Part shown: positions 22,846 through 32,585 of the stretch, piece by piece
Position numbering within the stretch: the stretch's first letter is position 1
How the letters are laid out: each line of letters begins with the position of its first letter
NCBI RefSeq assembly: GCF_020509005.1
Contig: NC_063024.1
Location: forward strand, 992,001 to 1,056,000
Source: Fulvia fulva
Taxonomy: Eukaryota > Ascomycota > Dothideomycetes > Mycosphaerellales > Mycosphaerellaceae
Reading direction: 5' to 3'
Length of the DNA: 64,000 bases
Notes under the pieces: model-generated
Database searches by the model: none
Told to the model about the DNA's origin: nothing
What the model saw: only the letters and a program-made list of their open reading frames with translations
Made by a program: the position numbers and the translations under genes

Positions 22846-22938
22846 TTACCTCACCCCTTTCAATCCACAAGGAACCGTGATCCATGGCTCTCTGTCTCCA
22901 GGACATTCCGTTCATCGAGATCTGGGTGACATAGCCCA

Positions 22939-25032
22939 TCAGCGTACATACACCACTCTGTCCGGGGCCGATCTCTCGAGGCCCCTCATCAGCTTTCGCA
23001 CAGGCGAGTCCGGAGCTTCAAACCCTCCGAACTCGAATACCTTTGCACCAGGCTGAATAGAGCCCTCCGAAAGTCTATCGATCAGTTCGTACCATGCGCA
23101 GCGATCTTGTACAACATCCTTCCCGAGATCATCAAGAATCTCAGTCAATTCGGAGCAGTGGCGTCGTGCCTTCTTGATGGGTCGCCATACGGGCCACTGC
23201 CGTCGGTTCCATGGTGCGATGACTATGCATATCGTGGCAAACCTCCTATATCGGTCGAGAGCCTCGAGGTCAAGGTGTGACCAGTCGGCTTTATTGTGCC
23301 AAGAAGTGTCGTGCTGAAGTTTTTCCCACACTGGTAGCCTTTGTAGGCGTTCAAGCAGTTTGCTGCGCTCCTCAACCGACGGCGAGGCACAGTCGTTCGG
23401 TTCTACCAGATCGTACGTCTTGATGGTAGAAATCTGTTTGTCAATGGCTGCTTTCAAGTCACCGAACTCATCGCAATGCAATCGCACACTGTTCTTCGTG
23501 TTGTCGACTGCCACGGCTTCGTCGACCGCTGGCCTTAACTGGTTGACCAAGGTCTTGCAAGAAGTCGCCATCTTGTCCCAGAGACTACTAAGCCGGATGG
23601 ATTCGCTTACGTAGGATGAGCTCTTCGTGGTGCTGAGCATGACATCTTTCAGCGAAGTGATGAGAGACGCAGGGGCATCGGTATCCCGCTTGAGACGGTC
23701 CCATCGCGCTTCCATGTCTGCCTCACTAAGCTGTGCCAGTTCCAAGATGATGCGTTCCCGCACTTCGACTAGATCCTCGTTTACTGGCGCTGGTTGATTG
23801 AACTTGAGGAGATACATGGTGTAGGCCAGCCACTGCCAGGTCGCTGCTAGAGTAGAATCTTTGCCACAGTCAGACACAGTAGATCCCGTTATACCTTGAG
23901 AAGGCTTGAAATCCTTGAGCTCAAGTGTAGATCCGATTGCGGTTATATGTCTCATCATGCTGGACTTGTCAGCTGCAAGTGATCGACAGAAAGTCTGAAC
24001 GGGACCTTTGGTTCGCCCACCAGTTTGTTCTTCAGACCAGACCATTATGTTGTCGAATGCAAGTGCTGCTTGGAGATTGTAATGCAGAGCCTTCGGGAAG
24101 AGCTCGCCAACAAGCTTGTTGTCAATCAAGCTTACTTTGATTATACGTCCCATCGTGGTGCTGGTTGATGCCAGTGTCAGAGCGGACTGGAGGTCTGCTT
24201 CCTGACTGTCAGACTCGAATATAGAGCCTAAAGCCTCGAACTCTGGGCAGTAAGTGTTGACCCCCAAGGCAAGGACAAACCACAGGAACTGTGGCCACTC
24301 CATGGCAAGAAGCATGGGTTTTGTGCGCAAGTCAAGATCCACGACGTAGCGTTCTTGCTCGTCTTCGGAGAACACCGATTCTGGACTTGCTCTGGATGTC
24401 AAGCGCAGCTTACGGATGTGCATCCAGTGTGTGTGGAGTCTTCTCTTTGCAGGAATAGTCGTGTCTGCATGCTTCGCCGTGAGGAGTAGAGAAGGCGATA
24501 GCTCTGGTTCAAGTAATGCGGAAGGCCGAATTGGATTTCTGGCCCGTATTCTGCCATCTTCCAGAGCTCTCTCAGTAGTGATCAGAGGCCCGGTAGTGTT
24601 TGAGATCCTTTTTGACTGTTGAGAAGCGCAATTGACAGTGGCTGGTATGGACACGAAACGGACTTGGCTTGGGCTCCAGAGACCTGGCTGAGCAAGCGAG
24701 GGGGTCGAGTGTATCACAGTCACAGTCCCCCTAACGAAGTCGGGAATAATCCAGGCAAAGTACTCCCTAGGGGCGGCCGGGATTCTGCTGTGCAGAGAGA
24801 AGAAGATGAAGATCGTCTTGCCAATATTGAACAGGAGTGACATGGAGCCCAAGAAGCCTAAGAAAGTAAGAGATACTCCAATGGAAGTCAACTGAGCACG
24901 AGTCAGTGGAAGTTCACATTTCTGGAGTGGATCACACACCCAGTCGGCGACACTGCGCTTTCCATCCTCTTTGGTTGCAGTACAATTCATGGTGTTCAGC
25001 GATTTGAGATCTTTGGTCCTGTTCCTTGACAT
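22939..25032 (-). CDS. Large protein of unknown function with one N-terminal membrane span
   Basis: I do not recognise a family. The single open frame codes 697 residues. Residues about 45-80 form a long hydrophobic segment (IGVSLTFLGFLGSMSLLFNIG...), followed by a Pro/Ser-rich linker and a long, largely helical region containing many Leu, Glu and Trp residues (for example TWQWLAYTMYLLKFNQ). There is no signal peptide and no recognisable catalytic motif. It is tail-to-tail with the kinase gene, with 93 bases between stop codons. The style resembles lineage-restricted fungal proteins known only as hypothetical. Confidence 0.6.
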   Translation of the reverse strand: MSRNRTKDLKSLNTMNCTATKEDGKRSVADWVCDPLQKCELPLTRAQLTSIGVSLTFLGFLGSMSLLFNIGKTIFIFFSLHSRIPAAPREYFAWIIPDFVRGTVTVIHSTPSLAQPGLWSPSQVRFVSIPATVNCASQQSKRISNTTGPLITTERALEDGRIRARNPIRPSALLEPELSPSLLLTAKHADTTIPAKRRLHTHWMHIRKLRLTSRASPESVFSEDEQERYVVDLDLRTKPMLLAMEWPQFLWFVLALGVNTYCPEFEALGSIFESDSQEADLQSALTLASTSTTMGRIIKVSLIDNKLVGELFPKALHYNLQAALAFDNIMVWSEEQTGGRTKGPVQTFCRSLAADKSSMMRHITAIGSTLELKDFKPSQGITGSTVSDCGKDSTLAATWQWLAYTMYLLKFNQPAPVNEDLVEVRERIILELAQLSEADMEARWDRLKRDTDAPASLITSLKDVMLSTTKSSSYVSESIRLSSLWDKMATSCKTLVNQLRPAVDEAVAVDNTKNSVRLHCDEFGDLKAAIDKQISTIKTYDLVEPNDCASPSVEERSKLLERLQRLPVWEKLQHDTSWHNKADWSHLDLEALDRYRRFATICIVIAPWNRRQWPVWRPIKKARRHCSELTEILDDLGKDVVQDRCAWYELIDRLSEGSIQPGAKVFEFGGFEAPDSPVRKLMRGLERSAPDRVVYVR

Positions 25033-25306
25033 TGTGCAATGAATGCGAGCCTTATGTTCAGCTCCTCGTCCCCTGCTCGTTACACAATGTCAGCACATGC
25101 AGCCACAGAAGTTCAGCTCAGCTTGCAGCCAATCACCTTCGCCATAATTCGCGTCTCGAGCACACTCACCTCATGCCAGCATCGAAAGACAGCCTGAGAG
25201 GCTTACCAGCTCTGGAACCAACAGACAGCTACAGGCCACGACAATCAAGGGAAAGAGATGCAAAAAAACAAGACCATCCTAATTTTTCCCATTCCCTCCT
25301 TCTCAT

Positions 25307-26331
25307 CTACAAAATATAAGTATCCGCATTCCCATTAACAAGCCCCATCTGCTCTTCCCTATAAGCAGCACTAATAACCACCGGTCCACTCTCCTGAATC
25401 TTAAACATCTCCCTCCCCTCCGGCGTCCAATTCATGATTATTCGGATCCAGACTATTAACAAACGCAACATACGTACTCATAAGGGAGATGGGAGTATTT
25501 CACCGCTTCTGAATCCACCACATCTCGGCCCGCTGGTCTTTCAGCAACAAATTCGACACGCCGGCACCTGTCATCTCCTGGCTGGCGAGTGTGCCGAAGG
25601 CATTTAGGCGATGGTTCGCAGAGACGAAGATGATCGGCTGTCCCATTTCAACACTCCTCTGCACGATCCTGGCGCCTTGGTAGATCGGTCCAGGTAGAGC
25701 TGTAGTCTCGGATCCGAGCGCTGAGGGGGTTCGAAGCCGCCGCCGTGGATCCAGAACTGTAGAGAGGTTACGGATCAGTCGCAGCTCAAAGGGGAACGTC
25801 CTGACCTAACCCTCGCAGGCAGGCTTATTACCCATCAACATGACCATGAACATAAACATACCATAACCGGCGACCCCTCCCCCTCCGTCCCATTCCACCC
25901 CCCCCCCCACCCCCTTCGGCACCTGCACATTAACACTCAAGCACTCCTCCCCCTACTGCAGCACCCCCAAAGTCCCAAACGCCGCCTGCTCCACCGCCCC
26001 CAACAACCCCCCAGCACCGGATTCAGCGCAACAAGTTCCTGCTGCGGACACGCAATCCCATACTTCGTCGCACCTGCACACCCTCTAGCCTGTCTTGCTA
26101 CGCGTTCACGACTCGGGGGTTCTCGTACCTGCCCGCTTTGGCGAAGGGCATGCCGAGGAAAGAGGAGACGCCGAGGAAGGCATTGGTGCCTTTGAAGGTG
26201 GCGTAGTCGAGGGGGATTCGCGGGTTGAGGCCTGGGAGGTCGGAGATGAGGCCGAGTTGGGGGCCGGCGAGGGTTAGGGAGAGGGAGAGGGAGGGGAGGG
26301 AGGTGATGAGGGTTCTGGCGAGGGGTGGCAT
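25307..26331 (-). pseudogene. Decayed secreted carboxylesterase (type B)
   Basis: Fragments of a type B carboxylesterase/lipase occur in order on the minus strand but not in one frame. The start at 26331 has a signal-peptide-like stretch followed by LGVSSFLGMPFAKAGRYENPRVVNA. A block with GEECLSVNVQVPKG follows in another frame. After an intron-like gap comes FWIHGGGFE (oxyanion region), then in a shifted frame QPIIFVSANHRLNAFG and GVSNLLLKDQRAEMWWIQK. The middle of the enzyme, including the serine nucleophile elbow and catalytic acid/His regions, is missing. Near the end WTPEGREMFKIQESG reads to a stop at 25307-25309. At least two frameshifts and a large internal deletion make it non-functional. 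Long C and G runs mark the region. Confidence 0.8.
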
Positions 26332-26907
26332 GGTGGGTAGGAGATCGAATATCTAGCTGTGAATTGAAGATGGAGGAGGTGCGGTCGTGTATGTCTACAA
26401 CTCCATCTCGGCATGTCAGGACAGCGCTTGCCAGACTTGTCCATCAGAGTGTTGATCAACGGATGTGGTTGCGTATAATCGCCATTGGCGTGCCGTTACG
26501 GGCCATAGCAATGGTGAGTGCACACATGAGGCATTTACTGCAGTTTATTCCACTGTAATCGAATGGCATATCCATTTCTTCTATTAGATGCATGCTACCC
26601 TCCGAACCAATACCCTTTCCCAGCGTTCGAAGAGCGTCTGCAACAATGATTGTGAAGTTCGCATCTCGTATATACGTCAGAAGACGAAGAAGCTTCGCTC
26701 CATCCCGGAAGAAGTGAAGTTCAACGTTAGCCAAAAGAGCCGCAATTACCTGCGGACGAGTCAGCGCTCTTGCTCGGATGTTTGGAGGTTCATGATCGGG
26801 TCGGGAAGTCGGAAGAATGCGCTGAGCCGATGATACAATGCTTGTGTTGGTGTTGATTATGTTCAGGTCGTGATGCACCGTGTCGTTGCTCATATACCTC
26901 ATCATAT
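26332..26907. other. Intergenic between the esterase relic and MET1
   Basis: A 151-codon minus-strand frame at 26456-26911 starts with GTG and has no family character, so I do not call it a gene. Confidence 0.35.
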
Positions 26908-28659
26908 TCACACCGTCACCGGCGCCCCAAGTAAATTCGGCTCCTCCGTCCCCGGCGTCCCAGGCATAGAAACCAGCGCGTCCCTCAACCCATCAAGTCC
27001 ATTAGCACTCTCATTGAGACCATTAAGCGCATCAAGACCGCGGAAACCATCTTCCACCACCCACTTCTGCGGCGACTGATGCAGAACCTCACAAGATGCG
27101 CCCACAACCAGCAAGCCCGGCGGGCGACTGCCTTCCTCCTCGACCGCCGCATTGACGTGCTCGAGCGTTGTCCTAATGACACGCTGATCGGGGCATGAAG
27201 CGCGCTCGATCACGGCGCACGGCGTTGTTAATGGATAAGGCGAGCTCTCGTGCTTCGTCAGGGTCGTGATGAGACCTGTCGTTGCTACGCCGTCTTTGAC
27301 GGAGTCTTTCAGTCTGTGGAGGGCCATGAGAAACACCACAGTCTGATTTGGTAGATATGCAGGCGGAGTCGGGGCAGCACCGCCACGGCCGGCGCCTGTG
27401 CAAACGAGCACTTGGTCGCTCACAGATCGATGCGTCACTGGTATGTGTGCGAAGAGCGGAGCGCTGAGTGACGAAGTGATACCAGGAAGCACGATGGCTT
27501 CATACTTGTGCTCACGGAAGAAGGCAACCTCTTCTGCACCGCGGCCGTACAGGTAAGGATCTCCTTGCTTGAGCCGGAGGACGGTCTTGCCCTGATTCAG
27601 TGCCTCAAGACCCATCCTATGCAGTTCTTCCTGCGCGTTGTCGGCGTTGCCTGGGAATTTGCGTGCAATCTGGATTGGCGTTCTTCGCGGTACGAGCTCA
27701 AGTACAGGGGCTGGCACAAGCTTGTCAGCCAGAACCAGATCCGCGCTTCGAATCGCTTTCAGTGTGGCAGTAGTGAGTAGATCAGGGTGCCCTGGACCCG
27801 ATCCTGCCAGTATAATACGACCTCGCAGGCGCCTCGAGTCTAGTGTCGATATGCTGAGTGGAGATTGGTCGCTCGCATTTGTTGGGTTGACCTTCTCTTG
27901 TTTGTATGCCTGCAGGATATTGTCCACATCTTCGTCGGTGATAGCTGCCAACCTCCTCAATGGCCAGTATTCACAGATCTGAGCAAGCCATCTCATGCGC
28001 CTAGCTTTCGCGGCTTCAGCATCTGTCGGCAACACGAGCTTATTAAAGGTCGCTGTTTGTCCCGCATCCTCGTCTTCTGCCTCGAGATCTGCTCCTGCCT
28101 CATCTGCATGATCTTGTTCCCATATCCTTCTCCGTACTGTGCCTAGTCTCTCGACTGCTTCTCCCAAATCTTGAGGTAATGCTGCTGCAATCTCACGACG
28201 TATGCGCGAGGCGAGCTTGCAACCTTTGCCTGAAGTCGTCACACCAATCTGCAGAGGCCCCGACGAGTGCGTTGACAGTAGTGTGAATGTGCACAAATTC
28301 GGCGCATCTGCAACATTGACTGGTATCCGTAGTCTTCGGCAGAGTGTGGATATCCTCGTCGCCAACGCAGACTTGCCACCAGATGTGACGAAGACAGCAT
28401 CCACAACATGGTCGACCTCTTCCCGTCCAAGTGTGGTCAAGTCATGCTCTTCGAAATCACGTTTCAGCCATTGTACATGCTTCTCTTCTATTCTCTTTGC
28501 AAGGCCATAGTGTATGTTGGCGTGTTCAGGCGCGACGAGGATCGGTGTCGCACCGACTTCGAGCGATTTACTACATCGTGCGCCAGCGAGAGGATTTGAT
28601 GCAATGATGAGGTGTATATGTGCAGTGGAGTCGACAGCAGTCAAGAGTGCTGGAGACAT
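26908..28659 (-). CDS. MET1: Siroheme synthase: uroporphyrinogen-III C-methyltransferase with precorrin-2 dehydrogenase-like N-domain
   Basis: This enzyme makes the siroheme cofactor of sulfite (and nitrite) reductase. The N-terminal third is a Met8-like NAD-binding domain (HIHLIIASNPLAGARC, VGATPILVAPE, DAVFVTSGG). After an acidic linker comes the SAM-dependent methyltransferase domain with GSGPGHPDLLT, LRLKQGDPYLYGRGAEE and LPGITSSLSAP, all family hallmarks. The ATG at 28659 begins MSPALL directly before the first strand; the longer frame to 28737 starts with GTG and is not used. The protein is 583 residues, single exon. MET16 and MET3 lie 15-19 kb to the right. Confidence 0.88.
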   Translation of the reverse strand: MSPALLTAVDSTAHIHLIIASNPLAGARCSKSLEVGATPILVAPEHANIHYGLAKRIEEKHVQWLKRDFEEHDLTTLGREEVDHVVDAVFVTSGGKSALATRISTLCRRLRIPVNVADAPNLCTFTLLSTHSSGPLQIGVTTSGKGCKLASRIRREIAAALPQDLGEAVERLGTVRRRIWEQDHADEAGADLEAEDEDAGQTATFNKLVLPTDAEAAKARRMRWLAQICEYWPLRRLAAITDEDVDNILQAYKQEKVNPTNASDQSPLSISTLDSRRLRGRIILAGSGPGHPDLLTTATLKAIRSADLVLADKLVPAPVLELVPRRTPIQIARKFPGNADNAQEELHRMGLEALNQGKTVLRLKQGDPYLYGRGAEEVAFFREHKYEAIVLPGITSSLSAPLFAHIPVTHRSVSDQVLVCTGAGRGGAAPTPPAYLPNQTVVFLMALHRLKDSVKDGVATTGLITTLTKHESSPYPLTTPCAVIERASCPDQRVIRTTLEHVNAAVEEEGSRPPGLLVVGASCEVLHQSPQKWVVEDGFRGLDALNGLNESANGLDGLRDALVSMPGTPGTEEPNLLGAPVTV

Positions 28660-29101
28660 GCCGTGGTCAGATCGAGGTCGAGGTCGCGGGACAATGAGGC
28701 GGGCAGAAGTGTTGTAGAGCTGTATGTCTTTCTTCACAGAACAATGCCTGTAGGGCAGTAAGCAGATAGCGCAGCGTTTTGTTTTGCCACGAGATTGCTA
28801 GTGAGAGTCACCATTCGCAGCCACTCAAAAGTGTTGCCAATCCTCTTATCGAATCCTTCCAAGCACGCAAGCTTCCTGCAGATGCCGATCGCGGAGGTGT
28901 TGCGGGTCCGCGGAGAACGCGACCAAAGCTGCGATTGCGACCAGTCTTGGTGCTGAGAAACACTCACACCAAACGATATGTATAATCGTGCTGGAGATGT
29001 TCTCCGGTGTGTCGCACGATATACTGTTGTGCCTGTATCCAACCATCTTCCTGCTCATCAAGCTCCACCTTGTGCATCGCGTGCAAAACCCCCCGATATG
29101 C
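28660..29101. other. Intergenic
   Basis: About 440 bases separate the start of MET1 from the end of the Rav2 gene, both on the minus strand. No further gene or repeat is seen. Confidence 0.35.
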
Positions 29102-30049
29102 TCATCCGTGCTCCTGTTCCCTGCCCATGACCACGTCTAGAGCCCTTCTCGAAAGCGCAACGTTCCGTTCGAGCGCTCCAAGCTTGGCCATGGCTGCCAT
29201 GAGGCTCGGGTCTTGTGATTCCACCCTCACCTTGTCGCGCACTCGCACTTCGTGTCCTTTGAACATGAAGACCTCGTGCGCTTCATCGTGGAAGGCTGGT
29301 CGTGGCCCTCCGAGTGCTGTGGTGAGCCTTTCGCGGAGTGAGAAGCCGCTGTATGACGGAGGCGTAGCGCCCAGCAGTGTGTTCGTTCCGGTGTTGGGCT
29401 GTGCAGCTTCGAGCGTGCGCACATTGAGAAGCACAGCTGCTTCGGAGATGGAGAGGTGGAAGGAAACGTTGCTCGGTAGCGGAGGGCTGAACGCATGTTC
29501 GTCGAGCGGGTCCTCGTTCCATGCCTTCTGGCTCTCAGTCCAGCCTTTTAGTGGAGCCTTTGCTTCCTGGATGTTGTCGTGCAGGAGTCGCATCTGACTC
29601 GAGATGTAATCTGCATTGCTGCTGTCGCCTGTCCAGCGTGTCGCGTCCACAACATCGAGACAAGCGTTGATTAGTGTTCGCGCAGTGGTTAGCTGTTCAA
29701 GTGCAATGGTCGGCGCGGTAGGCAGATTTGATATGGACAACTTGTAGCTGTTTTGGCCTCGTGGAGGCGGCAGCGACGGCAGCCGCAGCTGGACATCGCC
29801 TTTCACAATGCGCGCGCCGACTCTAGTGATGAAGCCTTTGAGGTTTTCGGATCGTTGTGACGACAAGACCAATGTCGAGCCAGGCTCTTTCGGAGCGAGC
29901 AATTCTGCGCAGTCTTCGAGACCTTCCTTGAGCGAGCGGAGTGTTTCCTGTACGGAGGAGAGCAACCACTCCAGCTCGCGTGCAAGCGATGCTTCCTCTT
30001 CCTTGATCAGGTCCTCCGGTGCAATGGCAGGCCATACCAAAGTCGACAT
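29102..30049 (-). CDS. RAV2: Rav2/Rogdi, subunit of the RAVE V-ATPase assembly complex
   Basis: The product matches the Rogdi leucine-zipper/Rav2 family, part of RAVE, which promotes reversible joining of the V1 and V0 sectors of the vacuolar ATPase. Visible features are an N-terminal helix with EEEASLARELEWLLSSVQETL, the strand SGSTLVLSS-type segment, ITRVGARIVKGDVQLRLPSL, and SFHLSISEAAVLLNVRTLE. I chose the ATG at 30049 (MSTLVWPAI); the upstream frame to 30142 starts with GTG. The coding length is 315 residues in one exon, near the usual size. A Vma22-like assembly factor lies elsewhere in the window. Confidence 0.8.
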   Translation of the reverse strand: MSTLVWPAIAPEDLIKEEEASLARELEWLLSSVQETLRSLKEGLEDCAELLAPKEPGSTLVLSSQRSENLKGFITRVGARIVKGDVQLRLPSLPPPRGQNSYKLSISNLPTAPTIALEQLTTARTLINACLDVVDATRWTGDSSNADYISSQMRLLHDNIQEAKAPLKGWTESQKAWNEDPLDEHAFSPPLPSNVSFHLSISEAAVLLNVRTLEAAQPNTGTNTLLGATPPSYSGFSLRERLTTALGGPRPAFHDEAHEVFMFKGHEVRVRDKVRVESQDPSLMAAMAKLGALERNVALSRRALDVVMGREQEHG

Positions 30050-30805
30050 GATTCGTGATATTGGCCAGAGCAGAAGATGGCACTCGCCGGAGAGCTTCCA
30101 CGATGCCCGATGGGGCCAGATGGGGGTGTTTGGCAGGACCACAAATTACAATGTGCCACTGTGCCACGGCACAGCTCAGGTGACGGATCGCAGGGTGGTC
30201 ATGACATGTGCATCTGGAAATCACGATCGCCGGAGCTTGATGAGATCCACGCCAAGAGAAGACATCAGTGACACACACTCATCAAGACGGACGCACACAA
30301 CATGCAGCTGTCACATGCTTTTCGCCGTAGCACAGAGCTGCTGCTGGTGGTCGGAAAGGCACAGCAAGATCATATGATGATATGGTGCTCGCTGCGTATG
30401 TGGTGTGAGTGGTTGCAGAAGAACAACGATTGACTTCGACGCGTGATGTCATTCAAGCTCCCGAGGTCGTTGTCAACGGCGGTCGTTTAGCGCAGCTTTA
30501 CCTGCTTTCTCCCAAGTCGTCCATGATCCATCTCTTCCCACAGGCTGCTCTTCTAGTAGACCGACTAACGGCGGTATTGAGACGTCACCGGCCAGCTAAT
30601 CGCTCTGTTCCCTAATACTCCCTGCGCTCCTGCATCTGCATCGCGTCCTGATCCTGCTATTCTTCCTCCCACAGCTTCATCGAGGAATTCGTCGCGGAAC
30701 GACCGCTTACGGCTTGTTTGTTTGCGGAGAGGAAACAGACAATCCACCCACCCCCGACACCCATCTTCCTTGCACGTCTGAGCTGCACGTAGCTCTCTCC
30801 ACGAC
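30050..30805. other. Intergenic, divergent promoters
   Basis: About 750 bases separate Rav2 (leftward) and the SUR7-family gene (rightward). I see no supported gene. Confidence 0.35.
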
Positions 30806-31784
30806 ATGGCCATCGCACGTAAGTAATGACAACACAACAGCTCTGGCGACACCATCGCGACGCGACAACATCCTGACAGCAGATCGTAGGCCCCTTTTTA
30901 GGCCTGACAGCCATTGTCCTCCTCGCCGGAGGCATTGTCCTGCAGTTCCTGGTCATCCTCTCTGGCTTGTCATCGACGCCTTTGAATCAAATTTATTTCC
31001 TTCAGGTATGCTATCGCGCACGACTCCCACGGAAGATACGACTTCATAATACTAAGCCTGCTATTTTCTGCAGGCTGATACCGGCGATATCACCAACGCC
31101 AACACACAACTCCGAAACCCAGCGCGATGGACATATCTCAACATCTGCGGCGTCACCGACGGCCGCAACACCGACTGCACCTCGACGCGCCCAGCACTCC
31201 CCTTCGACCCAGTGAGGAACTTTGGCACCGAGACCGGTGTCCCTGAGGCCTTCGTCAACAACCGAGACTACTACTTCTACATCAGCCGATTCTCCTGGGT
31301 CTTCTTCCTGATCGCCCTGTTCTTCGCCGTCATCACCTTCCTTCTGAGCGTCTTCTCGCTCTTCTCCCGCCTCGGTGCCTATCTCAGCGGCTTCACCGTC
31401 TTCCTCGCCGTCGGCATGCAAGCCATCGCCGCAGCTCTCATGACGTTCGTCCCAGTCCCCCCTCCCTCCCCAAACTCCCACTAACACCCTCCCAGCGCCT
31501 GGGTCATCAAAGGCCGCAACCACTTCCGCACCGCCGGCATGGAAGCCCACGTCGGCGTCAAAGCCATGGCCTTCTCCTGGACCTCCTTCGCCGTCTTCTT
31601 CCTCGCCTCCGTCTTCTTCTGCATCGGCGGTAGCGTCGGCAAGAACAAAGACTCCACCAAGAAATCTTACTTCGGCCGCAAGGGCTCCAAGCGCAGCACC
31701 CGCGAGCGCGGCAGCTTCATCGACTCCAGCAGTGACAGGAGAGTCAAGGACGAGTACGTCACGCGCTACCCTGACTCTCCTTAG
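30806..31784 (+). CDS. SUR7/PalI-family plasma-membrane protein
   Basis: The product is a four-span membrane protein of the SUR7 family, which organises eisosomes or cortical patches. Four exons are read: 30806-30818 (13 nt), 30890-31005, 31074-31444 and 31496-31784, total 262 residues with all phases matching. Spans fall at about residues 6-28, 110-135, 145-170 and 185-205. Between spans 1 and 2 the family signature reads ARWTYLNICGV followed by a second Cys a few residues on. The C-tail is Lys/Arg/Ser rich and cytosolic. Which SUR7 subgroup it belongs to is not decidable by eye. Confidence 0.82.
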
Positions 31785-32585
31785 ATGCCATTGTCATCTC
31801 CACCCGTCGCTATCGCTATCGGCATGCTGACCCGCGTACTTTCAGGTACGAGTAGACGGAGCGCCAGCGACGTCTCGGTTACGCGATAACGAACAAGGAA
31901 GGGCTTGGATGAGGATGAGATTTGGGATGAATCAAGAACACAGAACTTGCAATGGAGAAAAGGAAACCAGGATACGGCATGAGAGGATCTCGTAATGTCC
32001 GTCACGTTTGAAATGATGAATTATCACTTGAGGAGGGATACAGCACTGCGGAAACCTTGTGTTTTTTGCTTTGCGCGCGCGCAAAGATACCAATGAAGTA
32101 CGTACGATATATGTGATGTTTTGAGAGACTTGTAATGAAAGTGTTTTGAGATTGGATGTTTGTGCTTTTCTTTCTGTAAACGTTCGTGACTGCCTGTGTT
32201 TGATTGTGCTGGGATGAGGTGAGATAGGTGCGATGGGAGGGTTGGTGTTGCCTTCGTCGTGGTGATTGCATGTGAGACGATGGAAGGTCTGACATTTGGG
32301 AAGGTGCGAAGGGGAACGGGCTGGGATGGGGTTTCAGTGTGTTTCATTGAGGCTGACTAGGTACAGTATGTGCAGTTTGCCTGCTCTAACCATTCCCTGT
32401 CTCATGCATGCTGCAGTACCATTACTCAGCTCATTGATGGATCTTTCAACAAGATCTCCGTGTCCGATGTCGTAAGTCATTCGATGTAAGCTATCGCGAG
32501 ATCCATGCTCTGATCATGGGAGTCTTTTCTTCTATGTCGCAAGATGTCAAAATTGCAGGACGTGTCGAGGAAGCGGCAGGCTGAC
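31785..32585. other. Intergenic, 3' ends of convergent genes
   Basis: About 800 bases with AT-richer composition than the genes lie between two converging stops. No RNA gene or repeat is recognised. Confidence 0.35.

Noticed and set aside
26456..26911. 151-codon minus-strand frame beside MET1
   Set aside because: It begins with GTG, lacks family character and overlaps the MET1 stop region.
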